DNA of 64,000 bases from UBA5314 sp035560815 (GCA_035560815.1 DATMYR010000069.1:62001-126000), one strand, 5' to 3'; shown: positions 35,096 to 44,205, counted from the first letter of the stretch. Made by a program: numbers and translations. Notes: generated by a model from the letters alone, not told the origin.

Positions 35096-37804
35096 ATGAA
35101 AACAAATTTCAGAAAAGGATTGGTGCATGGTTGGCTGTTGGGGTTGCTGGTTGTTTTACTGGCTGGAATTATGCCACAAGCACCGGCATATGCAGCGAGT
35201 ATGACAAAAGGGTGGCTGCCTTTAGGTGCGGCAGGCTTTTCAACAGGGGAGGCAAGTTATGTGTCGATGGCCGTTGACGGAAGCGGTGTACCTTACGTGG
35301 CTTATGCCGATGGCGCCAATGGTAATAAAATAACCGTAAAAAAGTATACAGGCGGTGGATGGACCACAGTAGGCAGCGAGGGCATTTCCGCAGGAGCTGC
35401 GAAAGAGATTTCTCTGGTTTTTAAGGACAATAATCCCTATGTCTTATACATAGAAAACCCGTGCAAGGTTATGATCAAGCGATTTGTATCCGGCAGCTGG
35501 CAGGGAGGGCAGGTCGCGACTGCCGAACATGCAGCGATCAGTGTATGCAATCATAATTACCTTTATATATCAGCGACAACAACCCAAGCCGCCGGTGGCT
35601 ACCCTTATTACGAATATCGATATGTGAGTAAAGACGGGTCGACGATGGCTTATTCCAACGGAAGCGGGAGCACCTACGCCGGCAGTATCGGGAACAACCC
35701 GGCAGTTGCTTCAGATTCAGCGGGTTGGGGATATTTTTCTGATGGTTCAACATTGCTGGCACTGCCTATCACTGTCTGCGGCAATAATAATCAATATGGG
35801 ACTCAAGGATCACCTATCATGCAATCCTTTTCCCAAATAGCTCCTGACAGCAACGAGGGAGCCTATGTTGCCGGTAAGGGCTTTTCAGGCAGCGCGGATT
35901 TGCAGTATATTGGTGAGAATTATCTACATTATGCTTTATCGTTTACCGGTTGTTTTAGAGATTTAGGGGGGTCTGCCGGGAGTGCAGACTATGTCTCTTT
36001 CAAATTAAACAACAGCAATATCCCTTATCTGGCTTATAGCGACGGGACCAGCGACTGGAAAGCCACGGTAAGGAAACTTGATGGCGGATGGCAGGATTTG
36101 GGGACGAAGGGTTTTACCCCGGGAACAGCAAAATATACCTCTTTGGCTCTATTGGACAGCACCACACCCTGTATCGCCTTTCAGGATGGAGCCAATGGCA
36201 ATAAGACATCCGTTTACAAATATACGGATTGCTATGCCGTCACCTTTAATTCCAATGGCGGCACGAATGAACCGGTACAATACACTGCTAGCTCAGGCAA
36301 GATTCAGGCGCCGCCAGCGCCGCAGAAAACCGGCTATACGTTTGCCAATTGGTGCACCGATGCGGAATTGACCACGCCTTTTGATTTTAACACCCCAATA
36401 ACTGACAGTATCACCCTTTATGCCAAATGGAACCCCTTGGCCTACACTGTAAGCTTTAACATGGACGGGGGCAGTGAGGTGGCCAATCAGAAAGTGAACT
36501 ACAACGAGAAGGCCACCAAACCGTCCGATCCCACCAAAACGGGATATACCTTTGGCGGCTGGTATAAAGACAGCGGATTTAAAACGGCCTTCAATTTTGA
36601 TACAGCCATCACCGCTGATACGACAGTCTATGCCAAATGGACTATCAACAGCTACACCGTAAGCTTTAACACAGACGGGGGCGATACGGTAGCCAGCCAG
36701 AAAGTCAACTACAACGAAAAGGCCACAAAACCGGCTACCGATCCCACCAAAACGGGATATACTTTTGGCGGCTGGTATGCTGACAGCGGATACACTAAGG
36801 CCTTCAGCTTTGACACCGCCATAACTGCAGATACGACCATCTATGCCAAGTGGACCATCAACAGCTACGCTGTGCACTTTAACGTAGAAGGAGGCAGTCC
36901 GGTATCCGTTCAGACCGTGAACTACAATGCCAAGGCCACCAGGCCCGCCGATCCCACCAAAACAGGGTATACCTTTGGCGGCTGGTATACAGACAGCGGA
37001 TGCACTACGGCCTTCAATTTTGACACCCCTATCACCGCTGTAATATTTCTTCATGCCAAATGGATCATCACTGTAAGCTTTGACGTAGACGGGGGCAGTG
37101 CGGTAGCCAGCCAGATAGTCAATCGTTACGGCAAGGCCACTAAACCAGCCGATCCCACCAAAACGGGATATACTTTTGGCGGCTGGTATGCCGACAGTGG
37201 GTTTAAAACGGTCTTTAACTTCGACACGGCCATCACCGTTAATACGACGATCTATGCCAAATGGAATGCCAGCTATACCGTGACCTTTAAGGATTGGGAC
37301 GGTAGGGTCTTATTGACCCAGAGCGTAGAAACGGGAAAAGGGGCTACCGCCCCGGCCAACCCGACCCGGGAGGGTTACACCTTTACCGGCTGGAACAAAT
37401 CATTTGACAACGTGACTTCAGACTTAACCGTAACCGCACTGTACAGCCAGAATAAATCGGTAACCGGCATTTCAGTGAGCCCTGCAGAGGCTGAGATTGA
37501 AAAGGGTAAAACCATCACACTGACTGCCGGTGTATCACCGGAAGACGCCACTAACAAGGCGGTCATCTGGTCGTCAGATAAGGAGTCAATTGCCACGGTT
37601 GATGCCAATGGGACAGTGACCGGTGTGGGAGTAGGGACTGCTATAATTACTGCGACTACGGCAGATGGCGGCTGCCAGGCTACATGTACCGTGACTGTAA
37701 AGGAGGCAGGCACAGTACCGTCTGGTGGCGGCGGCGGCGGCGAGAGCTTTCCAATATTTTCAGCTACACCAAGCTATTTCGAACAGTTTTTTTATAATTT
37801 CTAA
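35096..37804 (+). CDS. Secreted InlB B-repeat (Listeria-Bacteroides repeat) protein with Big_2 domain
   Basis: 902 residues from ATG 35096 (GGTAGG nine bases upstream), which opens a good signal peptide (GLVHGWLLGLLVVLLAGIM ... AYA-AS). Residues 35-380 contain propeller-like repeats (ASYVSMAVDGSGVPYVAYAD; AKYTSLALLDSTTPCIAFQD). Then come five Listeria-Bacteroides repeats of about 68-70 residues, each with a TGYTF(G/A)xW core and ending AKW, plus one diverged copy. A Big_2 Ig-like domain follows (SVSPAEAEIEKGKTITL). The chain ends shortly after a run of six Gly without SLH, LPXTG or other anchor, so the C-terminus may be truncated. A surface adhesion role is suggested by the repeat family only. 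Confidence 0.85.
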   Translation: MKTNFRKGLVHGWLLGLLVVLLAGIMPQAPAYAASMTKGWLPLGAAGFSTGEASYVSMAVDGSGVPYVAYADGANGNKITVKKYTGGGWTTVGSEGISAGAAKEISLVFKDNNPYVLYIENPCKVMIKRFVSGSWQGGQVATAEHAAISVCNHNYLYISATTTQAAGGYPYYEYRYVSKDGSTMAYSNGSGSTYAGSIGNNPAVASDSAGWGYFSDGSTLLALPITVCGNNNQYGTQGSPIMQSFSQIAPDSNEGAYVAGKGFSGSADLQYIGENYLHYALSFTGCFRDLGGSAGSADYVSFKLNNSNIPYLAYSDGTSDWKATVRKLDGGWQDLGTKGFTPGTAKYTSLALLDSTTPCIAFQDGANGNKTSVYKYTDCYAVTFNSNGGTNEPVQYTASSGKIQAPPAPQKTGYTFANWCTDAELTTPFDFNTPITDSITLYAKWNPLAYTVSFNMDGGSEVANQKVNYNEKATKPSDPTKTGYTFGGWYKDSGFKTAFNFDTAITADTTVYAKWTINSYTVSFNTDGGDTVASQKVNYNEKATKPATDPTKTGYTFGGWYADSGYTKAFSFDTAITADTTIYAKWTINSYAVHFNVEGGSPVSVQTVNYNAKATRPADPTKTGYTFGGWYTDSGCTTAFNFDTPITAVIFLHAKWIITVSFDVDGGSAVASQIVNRYGKATKPADPTKTGYTFGGWYADSGFKTVFNFDTAITVNTTIYAKWNASYTVTFKDWDGRVLLTQSVETGKGATAPANPTREGYTFTGWNKSFDNVTSDLTVTALYSQNKSVTGISVSPAEAEIEKGKTITLTAGVSPEDATNKAVIWSSDKESIATVDANGTVTGVGVGTAIITATTADGGCQATCTVTVKEAGTVPSGGGGGGESFPIFSATPSYFEQFFYNF
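36233..37273 (+). repeat. Five tandem ~205-210 bp repeats encoding InlB B-repeats
   Basis: Repeat units start near 36233, 36443, 36653, 36866 and 37070; a sixth, diverged unit runs from 37274 to about 37455. Units 2-5 share long identical stretches such as GATCCCACCAAAACGGG and GGCGGCTGGTAT, so recent duplication or gene conversion is likely. Confidence 0.92.
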
Positions 37805-37925
37805 ATCATAGCTCATGCCATAGTGGTAGGTAAAAGGACAAAGAACCCTCCGGAGATGACGTGGGAATAAATACCAAGCAAAAATTTATCCCGGACGATG
37901 CAATATGCCGGAACCTAAGGTTCTC

Positions 37926-37957
37926 AAAAAAAAGGAGCATGAATCATGCTCCTTTTT
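37926..37957. terminator. Bidirectional terminator
   Basis: AAAAAAAGGAGCATG - AAT - CATGCTCCTTTTT between convergent genes; A run on the left, T run on the right. Confidence 0.93.
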
Positions 37958-37980
37958 CCGTATCGGACAATGTCTCTGGA

Positions 37981-39576
37981 CTACATCTGGTGCAGGTAGA
38001 CCGTCTGGATGGTTTCATCCCAGCTAACTGCAAGGTTTAGGTATTGGGCGATGATGCCGATCGGCACGTATGTGCGGTCGAATTTGAGTGTAGGAGGGGA
38101 ATCAGTAGAATATTCCTGATCTCCTATCGTGTAAGTGTTTGAGTCGATATGCAATACCAGGTTATCTTTGTTGTCATGTGAAAGAACAATCGTGTCCGGC
38201 TCCTGCCAGTCTATCTTGCAGCCTAATGCAGCAGCTATATCACGTAATGGAACCATGGTTCTTCCGTTGCTAGTTAAGGGGCCTGGGCCCCTAAATGCGA
38301 TTTGTTTACCATCCAGGGAAATCTGAAGAGGCATATTTTTCGGCAGCACACGTTTGCTGTTGCCTGGGTTTACATCGGGCATGATAATCTGGTTGAATTT
38401 CGACCAATCCATGTTAAAATTCAGGTCAACTTTTCCGCTAATCTTGTCCTGTTTGCTATTGGCTTTCCCTGATATAGCTGCTTTAAATGTGGCGCTGTTA
38501 GCGTGGGTGTTGCCGTTTCCAGTCATGTCAAAATCCAGGTTGAAATCCGGGGAATGGACCGACAGATCAACAGTGCCGGAAGAGGTAATTGCATCAGCCT
38601 TCATCTGGTCATCACTTGTCATGGCGAAATGAAGGGTGTCACCACCGAAGCTGCCGGTCATGTCTAGGGCCATCTGCATGGAATCGGCTAAGGTCGAAAT
38701 CTGAAACTTGGTTACTGAGATGGGAATCTCCTTAAGGAAGTTGACCAAATCCGAAAGGGTGAGACTATTAATGCCAGCGATCATCGTAGTTCTGGCCTGG
38801 GTCATGCTTTGCTGTAAATCTGGGTTATCCTTGAATGATGGATTGTCCATGGTTAGGGCCAGGAGTTTGTCGGTTAAGCTTTCACTGTGGCTTTTCAGGT
38901 TGTCCAGCAGTTCTTGCGGATCCTTGGCAATCTGAGTAAGATCCAGAACCGCGTAGGAGCCGGAATAGGAATAGCAGTGGTCCGGAATAATGTTCAGGAC
39001 TTCTTCCAAGAGGACTTGTATGTCTTCGAGCTGCTTTTGCTGGAGAGCGGGACTCTGACTAAAGGCCTGGTTTAAAGCGGTCAACTCTTGCTCGCCCATA
39101 TTGAAAGGATATATGACATATGAGGGCAGTTGTTTTAAATCACCCAGTTCGGAAAAGTCTGCTCCAGTGCCGGCCAGGGATTGCACGGTTTCCCGGGGCA
39201 GAATAAGTCCGTTCTTATCGACGAAAACCTGACCTTGGACGTTGTACTTGGACAGTTGAGCCTTAAAATCACAGGAGCCTTTCATGTCCGCCAGATTAAA
39301 AGCCAGGACACATGAAGCCTTTCCTGGAACATTGCTCATGTGAGTGCCATCGGCCAGGTCAACATTACATTCCTTAATATTCTCGTCGATTCCTAGTTTT
39401 ATGGTGTTCTTTTGCAGGGCTTCTTGGAAAGATTTCTGCATTTCGACTGACTTGGAAAAGTAGTTCAGGTAATTGGAAATGAAAACTTTCTTGGGCGCAT
39501 CCTCAGCCAATCCCATTCCCGGCATTGATAGGATAAGCAGAGCGATACTGATCATTCCAGCGACGATTCTTCTCAA
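37981..39576 (-). CDS. Exported protein with C-terminal copper-amine-oxidase-N-like stalk domain
   Basis: 531 residues. The signal peptide is MRRIVAGMISIALLILSMPG, cut near GLA-ED. Residues 30-400 are a large domain with many charged helices and strands that I do not recognise. Residues 410-531 are the stalk domain seen in Clostridia cell-surface proteins: SNGRTMVPLRDIAAALGCKI, then FDRTYVPIGIIAQYLNLAV. Despite the family name, no copper or amine oxidase residue is present. The stalk may bind cell wall. Its relation to the two stalk units of the 29-kb caspase-like protein suggests a shared surface location. It is monocistronic, with AGGAGG before ATG 39576. Confidence 0.8.
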   Translation of the reverse strand: MRRIVAGMISIALLILSMPGMGLAEDAPKKVFISNYLNYFSKSVEMQKSFQEALQKNTIKLGIDENIKECNVDLADGTHMSNVPGKASCVLAFNLADMKGSCDFKAQLSKYNVQGQVFVDKNGLILPRETVQSLAGTGADFSELGDLKQLPSYVIYPFNMGEQELTALNQAFSQSPALQQKQLEDIQVLLEEVLNIIPDHCYSYSGSYAVLDLTQIAKDPQELLDNLKSHSESLTDKLLALTMDNPSFKDNPDLQQSMTQARTTMIAGINSLTLSDLVNFLKEIPISVTKFQISTLADSMQMALDMTGSFGGDTLHFAMTSDDQMKADAITSSGTVDLSVHSPDFNLDFDMTGNGNTHANSATFKAAISGKANSKQDKISGKVDLNFNMDWSKFNQIIMPDVNPGNSKRVLPKNMPLQISLDGKQIAFRGPGPLTSNGRTMVPLRDIAAALGCKIDWQEPDTIVLSHDNKDNLVLHIDSNTYTIGDQEYSTDSPPTLKFDRTYVPIGIIAQYLNLAVSWDETIQTVYLHQM

Positions 39577-39913
39577 GAGACAACCTCCTTTTAGTAACTA
39601 ACCAGATAGAAATGAATAACCTTATTGTAAAATACTGACAGGCAAATGACAAGATTCGCATTATATTATTTATCGTAGATTTGCCCCGCCGACTTCAAAA
39701 ACGGGAATGTTACAGGGGTAATTCACTGTTTGGAATATCATAGACTGCGGTTTCATTGTCTGGAGAGCCGCAAGTTGGTATGGGGATCTAAAGCAGGGCA
39801 GAAGGAAGCACTAACGTTTTCAAAGCGCGGGGCAGCGCAGTGGTAAATCAATACTTCAGCTTCTAGACCCGGTTAAAGAATGGGTTGATCTTACATGGAA
39901 TGTTCTCCTGGAG
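39577..39913. other. Intergenic region between exported protein and hydF
   Basis: No gene supported. Positions 39828-39847 (CGGGGCAGCGCAGTGGTA) resemble the 5' quarter of a tRNA, but no cloverleaf can be completed. No terminator with a T run is visible after hydF (minus strand) in this stretch. Confidence 0.35.
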
Positions 39914-41152
39914 TCAATTTAGGAGATCCTGCACCTCCGGAAAGGGTTGAATAATGCGCTTCAGGACTCCCTGTACGTGGGATATGGCTATGCCGTAATT
40001 GGTGATAGGGACTCCCTGACTGCGGGCAGCTTCGATGCGATTGCGATAGGCGGTGCGGGTTATGGTGCATCCCCCACATTGAATGATCAATTGATACTGG
40101 TCAAGATCCTGGTTAAAGCTCGGACCAGCCAGCACGTCAAATTGTAGATCTTTACCGGTATACTGGCGCAGCCAGCGGGGGATCTTCACTCGGCCTATGT
40201 CATCAGCCAGAGCATGATGACTGCAAGCTTCAGCGATCATCACCCGGTCGCCGTTGTTCAATTTGTCGATCGCTGTGACCCCTTCTACCATGGCCCGCAG
40301 ATCTCCCTTGAAACGGGTGAAGATGGTGGAGAAAGTGGTCAGGGGAACATCCTCAGGAACGTCTCCCGAAACCTTGAGCACTACCTGCGAGTCAGTGACA
40401 ACCAGGGCCGGTTTCTCTCTCAATTTATAAAGAGTATCCAGGAGCTCTCGTTCTTTGACCACCAGGGAGGCGGCATCATTATCCAGGATATCACGTATGG
40501 TTTGCACCTGGGGCAGGATTAAACGACCTTTCGGCGCTCCCAGATCAATGGGCACTACCAGGACCACCAGGTCCCCCGGGCCTATCAAATCACCCACGAT
40601 AGAAGGTTCTTCGATTCTCTCCACCTCTTTCAGATGGCGGATTTTCTCTTTGAGCTCCAAGACCCCCTGTCCGGTGGTGGCCACGGTGGTTAAGGGCTCC
40701 AGACCCCGGGAAGCAAGCTGGGAAACAAGCGCTGAATTGTCCTGGCAGTCGCTCTTATTCAACACCACAATAACTGGTTTACGCTTCTCCTTTAAGAGCT
40801 GGAGAATATCTTCTTCAAACGGGGTCCATTGCCCATCGCCAATGATAATTAGGCCTACATCGCTATCTTTGATAACTTCTCGGGTTTTTTCAATGCGTTT
40901 CTGACCCAGTTCCCCCACATCGTCGATACCGGCGGTATCAATGACCAGGCAGGGGCCTAAGGGATTAATCTCTACCGCCTTATTGACCGGATCGGTGGTT
41001 GTGCCGGCCACCTGGGATACGATGGCCAGGTCAAAGCCCACCAGGGTGTTGAGTAAAGAGGATTTGCCCGCATTTCTACGGCCCAAAAATGCGATGGCGG
41101 TTCTCATTCCCCGGCTGGTTTCGTTTAAAGAACCTGTGTTCAGAGCATTCAT
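39914..41152 (-). CDS. hydF: [FeFe]-hydrogenase maturation GTPase HydF
   Basis: A 412-residue scaffold on which the diiron subcluster is assembled before transfer to apo-hydrogenase. The GTPase domain has P-loop GRRNAGKSS (24-32), TTTDP (switch I) and DTAG; NKSD gives guanine specificity. The C-terminal FeS domain has CSHH (Cys310, His312) and CGGC (Cys359, Cys362). The family motif CxH-x(46-53)-HCxxC normally has His before the last CxxC; here it is Gln358. It is the last gene of the operon. ATG 41152 overlaps the aspA stop by four bases, implying coupling. Interacts with HydE and HydG products. Confidence 0.95.
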   Translation of the reverse strand: MNALNTGSLNETSRGMRTAIAFLGRRNAGKSSLLNTLVGFDLAIVSQVAGTTTDPVNKAVEINPLGPCLVIDTAGIDDVGELGQKRIEKTREVIKDSDVGLIIIGDGQWTPFEEDILQLLKEKRKPVIVVLNKSDCQDNSALVSQLASRGLEPLTTVATTGQGVLELKEKIRHLKEVERIEEPSIVGDLIGPGDLVVLVVPIDLGAPKGRLILPQVQTIRDILDNDAASLVVKERELLDTLYKLREKPALVVTDSQVVLKVSGDVPEDVPLTTFSTIFTRFKGDLRAMVEGVTAIDKLNNGDRVMIAEACSHHALADDIGRVKIPRWLRQYTGKDLQFDVLAGPSFNQDLDQYQLIIQCGGCTITRTAYRNRIEAARSQGVPITNYGIAISHVQGVLKRIIQPFPEVQDLLN

Positions 41153-42531
41153 ATCTCTGCCTCCCCCAATTTCAATAGATTTTCCGGTATCAACAGGTCC
41201 TGCAGTTTTTCTTGGGGAAGGAAGCCCAGGGCCTGGTTGGCTTCCCGTATGTCCAGTTTATGTTCTTGCATATAGTTCCAAACCACCTCAGCTTGGGAGT
41301 ATCCAAGAACCGGGAGGAGGGCGGTAACCAGTGCATTGCTTCGCATGAAATTATCGTGAATCCGCCCTTCGTCAGCCATGATGGAAGGAATACAATAGGC
41401 GACTGCTTTTTCATCCACATGGGTTAACATTTCCAGGGACTCCAGTAGAGTGTAGACGATCAGGGGCACAAAAGCGTTCAACTCCAGATGCCCAGCCGCT
41501 GCTGCCTGGGCTATGATGGCATCATTGCCTAAGACTTTCATCCCACACTGGACCATAAGTTCCGGCATAACCGGGTTGACTTTTCCCGGCATAATAGAGG
41601 AGCCGCGGATCAAAGGCTGCAAGAGAATCTCTCCACAGACATCGGAAGAGAGGAAGCGCAAATCATTGCCAATTTTCATCAGGTTGCCGGCATGAGCACG
41701 CATGATGCCGCTCACTTCGGAAAAGACGTCATTATTGGCCGTGGCTTCCACCAAATTTTCGGCGCGGGCCACCCCCAATCGACTGAAGCGGCGCAGGTGA
41801 TCGATGACCCGAAAAATATATTTACGGGGGGCGGTGATCCCTGTGCCTACTGCTGTACCCCCGATGTTGACTACTTTAATGCGTTCCACCGATTTAAACA
41901 CTCGCCAGCGATCGCGGGCTATGGCCTCAGCCCAGGTCCCAAATTCCATGCCCAGCGATACCGGTACGGCAGCCTGGTATTGCGTTCTCCCCGACTTTAC
42001 CAGTCGGGCAAACTGGCGCTCCTTTTCCTGCAGGGCCTCCTGCATCTTTTCGATGGCCTGCTCCAGATCCTTGAGAGCGTAGATCACCGCCAGGCGGGCG
42101 GCGGTAGGAATTACATCGTTGGTGGATTGAAAACGATTAACATCATCAAGGGGGTGTATAACATCATAACGGCCTTTTTCCAGCCCCATCAATTCCAGGG
42201 CCTGGTTGGCCAGGACTTCATTGATGTTCAGATTGGTGGCGGTTCCTGCACCTCCCTGGAAAGGATCGACCACGATTTGATCGTCCAGAGCACCTTCCTC
42301 AAGAATCTGTGCGGCTTGCAACAGGGCGCGGGCTTTATCCTCTTCCATGTATCCCAGTTCCCAGCAGCTTTGGATCGCGGCTTGTTTCACAATAGCCAGG
42401 CTCTTAATAAATGTACGCTGCCAACGATAACCGGAAACATTGAAGAGTCGCTGGGCTCGGGTCGTAGACAGACCATAAAAAGCTTCATCATCCAATAGCT
42501 CTTCACCCAGGTGATCCTTTTCTGTGCGCAT
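41149..42531 (-). CDS. aspA: Aspartate ammonia-lyase
   Basis: A 460-residue member of the aspartase/fumarase superfamily. The signature GSSIMPGKVNPVMPE with the catalytic Ser loop is present, as are SGRTQYQAAVPVSLGMEFG and NDVIPTAARLA. It converts aspartate to fumarate and ammonia. It lies between hydE and hydF and overlaps hydF by four bases, so it is part of the hydrogenase maturation operon. aspA is a known neighbour of hyd genes in Firmicutes, and ammonia supply for the dithiomethylamine bridge of the H-cluster is a plausible reason (inference). A simple catabolic role is the alternative. A 243-bp structured spacer precedes it. Confidence 0.93.
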   Translation of the reverse strand: MRTEKDHLGEELLDDEAFYGLSTTRAQRLFNVSGYRWQRTFIKSLAIVKQAAIQSCWELGYMEEDKARALLQAAQILEEGALDDQIVVDPFQGGAGTATNLNINEVLANQALELMGLEKGRYDVIHPLDDVNRFQSTNDVIPTAARLAVIYALKDLEQAIEKMQEALQEKERQFARLVKSGRTQYQAAVPVSLGMEFGTWAEAIARDRWRVFKSVERIKVVNIGGTAVGTGITAPRKYIFRVIDHLRRFSRLGVARAENLVEATANNDVFSEVSGIMRAHAGNLMKIGNDLRFLSSDVCGEILLQPLIRGSSIMPGKVNPVMPELMVQCGMKVLGNDAIIAQAAAAGHLELNAFVPLIVYTLLESLEMLTHVDEKAVAYCIPSIMADEGRIHDNFMRSNALVTALLPVLGYSQAEVVWNYMQEHKLDIREANQALGFLPQEKLQDLLIPENLLKLGEAEI

Positions 42532-42774
42532 CGTTCAGGCCTTCTTTCTTCAAGGCTGCCCGGTAGGCTGTAAGCGGGAGAGCCGAACCTTACCAGGCAG
42601 CCAAAAATCCATAAGGGTGGAGGCATCCCCACCAGGTAGGAAAGGCCCCAATGGTGTTTCCCTGCACTCGCCAGTCTCCCTGACATACCAATGCGACCAC
42701 CGGGAGCCCATGGGGACATTCCCTGAAGGGGTGTGTCCCCAATCCTTAGCCGGGGAGGTGTGTCCCCAAAACTA
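42532..42774 (-). repeat. Structured hydE-aspA spacer with nested palindromes
   Basis: Inside the operon there are 243 bp without a gene. GGCTGCCCGGTAGG (42554-42567) pairs with 42588-42602. TGGGGACA (42711-42718) pairs with TGTCCCCA (42734-42741). GGGGA (42752-42756) pairs with TCCCC (42763-42767). The phrase GTGTGTCCCCAA occurs twice. It resembles GGGGAC-type dispersed repeats found in other Clostridia. Confidence 0.6.
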
Positions 42775-43842
42775 TTACCCGGCACATTTTTCTTGATCTA
42801 TCTGCTGATCGGGATAGGGGAGGCTCCGGCGGCGATAATAATGGTGGGAATCTCCCCATTTATCAAAGGCCAGGCGGTAGCCTGCCGCTGCCACTTCTTC
42901 CTCCAGTCCTTCCAGGGTCTTAAAGCGCTTGTTGGCATATAGACTATAATTAGGCCGGCATTCTTCCGGAGTTAGGACTGGCATGACCACATTTCCTCCA
43001 GCTCTGACACCTTGCTGTAAGCCCTGGGGATGAATGCTCTGCAACGCGGTGGAAACCACCATGTTGATGTCCGGCATTAAGAGCCGGGCCAGGGCCATCA
43101 TCTTCAATGTTGTCGTATAAGGATCCACGATCACGGCCTGGACGGTTTGGGCCATGGGAGTCTGAGGATGGGCGATATAGGGCCCCATACCCAGCATGTC
43201 GATATCTCGGTTGACAAAAAAGTCCAGGTCGGCAGCCAGGTGTTCCACAGTTTGCCCGGGAAGGCCAATCATGACCCCGGTTCCTACCTGAAAACCGATA
43301 TCTTTCAGGGCATCCAGGCACTCCAGGCGCCGCTCATACTGCTGGGAATGAGGATGGATGCGCCTGAACAACAGCGGGTCGGAGCTTTCGATGCGCAAAA
43401 GATAACGATGTGCTCCGGCTTCAAAAAGTTGTTGATATTGAGCGTAGGTCAGTTCCCCGACGCTCAAGGTGATACCCAGTCCCGGGGATCCCGAGCGGGT
43501 GCTTTCCTCGCGCATCGTCCTGACAACATGAGCGATAAAATCGACTTCTTTGTCAGCTGCTACTTCACCAGACTGCAGGGCAATGGATGGCAGTCCATGC
43601 TGCACGGCCATCCGGGCCAGTTCAGCAATCTGATTGTGATCCAGATGATAGCGCCGAAGCCCCCGGTTGGACTTGCGTAATCCACAATAAAAACAGTCGC
43701 AACGGCAAATATTGGAGAATTCGATTAGTCCCCGCAAATAGACCTCGCTGCCCAGACTTTTACAGCGCAGCTGTTCAGCGGCCAAAATCAGGCCATCAAG
43801 CCTCCGGGAATCGGGATCTGCCAAAATTTCCTGAATGTCCAT
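42775..43842 (-). CDS. hydE: [FeFe]-hydrogenase maturation radical SAM protein HydE
   Basis: A 355-residue radical-SAM enzyme that acts on the HydG-derived Fe(CO)2(CN)-cysteine complex during assembly of the diiron subcluster. The SAM cluster motif CxxxCxxC is Cys46, Cys50 and Cys53 (ICRCDCFYCG). RGLIEFSNICR before it and LQSGEVAADKEVDFI are family hallmarks. The optional second cluster motif seen in some HydE proteins is not evident; only one Cys (PEECRPNY) lies there. ATG 43842 is one base after the stop of the small upstream gene, so translation is coupled. Part of the hyd operon. Confidence 0.93.
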   Translation of the reverse strand: MDIQEILADPDSRRLDGLILAAEQLRCKSLGSEVYLRGLIEFSNICRCDCFYCGLRKSNRGLRRYHLDHNQIAELARMAVQHGLPSIALQSGEVAADKEVDFIAHVVRTMREESTRSGSPGLGITLSVGELTYAQYQQLFEAGAHRYLLRIESSDPLLFRRIHPHSQQYERRLECLDALKDIGFQVGTGVMIGLPGQTVEHLAADLDFFVNRDIDMLGMGPYIAHPQTPMAQTVQAVIVDPYTTTLKMMALARLLMPDINMVVSTALQSIHPQGLQQGVRAGGNVVMPVLTPEECRPNYSLYANKRFKTLEGLEEEVAAAGYRLAFDKWGDSHHYYRRRSLPYPDQQIDQEKCAG

Positions 43843-43843
43843 G

Positions 43844-44143
43844 TCAAGAACCTTCTTTTCGAAATACTTCCCGGAGCATGGTGATAATTCGGCCTAATTC
43901 TACCTCGGCCAGAATTTCCGGGTTTTCAATGCACACACCATAATGCTGGTTTAATTCTACTTTGAGCGGGAAAAAGACCACATCCGCCCGCCCACCCAAA
44001 ATATGAGCCCATCGATTACCATATATTCTGGACCAGCGTAAGCTCAAACCTGGATACTGGCGTGTTAAATATTCGTGATACTGCGCGATGCGTACATCTT
44101 GATCGGATTCTGTTTCTTGCTGTGGTGCAGCATTTTCTACCAT
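43844..44143 (-). CDS. Small unknown protein of the hydrogenase maturation operon
   Basis: A 99-residue protein between hydG and hydE, one base from hydE. I do not recognise the family. It starts with a polar, probably disordered stretch (ENAAPQQETESDQD), then an aromatic-rich region YHEYLTRQYPGLSLRWSRIYG and RADVVFFPLKVELNQHYG, and ends with a helix. One Cys only, so no cluster site of its own. Tight coupling to hydE suggests a role in maturation or its control. The start at ATG 44143 has AGGAGG-like AGGAGGTTAAAAG upstream. Confidence 0.68.
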   Translation of the reverse strand: MVENAAPQQETESDQDVRIAQYHEYLTRQYPGLSLRWSRIYGNRWAHILGGRADVVFFPLKVELNQHYGVCIENPEILAEVELGRIITMLREVFRKEGS

Positions 44144-44205
44144 CTTTTAACCTCCTAGCCATACCGAAGTCAGTTTTATCGGGATGAGTTGGCCCACACC
44201 ATATT

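Noticed and set aside
36293..37054. 253-residue minus-strand frame under the InlB repeats
   Set aside because: Its repeats mirror the sense repeats exactly; an artefact of repetitive, codon-biased DNA.
36233..37455. Regular ~210-bp direct repeats, considered as a CRISPR or satellite array
   Set aside because: Units are in frame, code for InlB B-repeats and lack unique spacers.
39828..39900. tRNA-like 5' end (CGGGGCAGCGCAGTGGTA)
   Set aside because: Only the acceptor and D-arm-like start is present; no anticodon arm, T arm or matching 3' acceptor follows within tRNA length.
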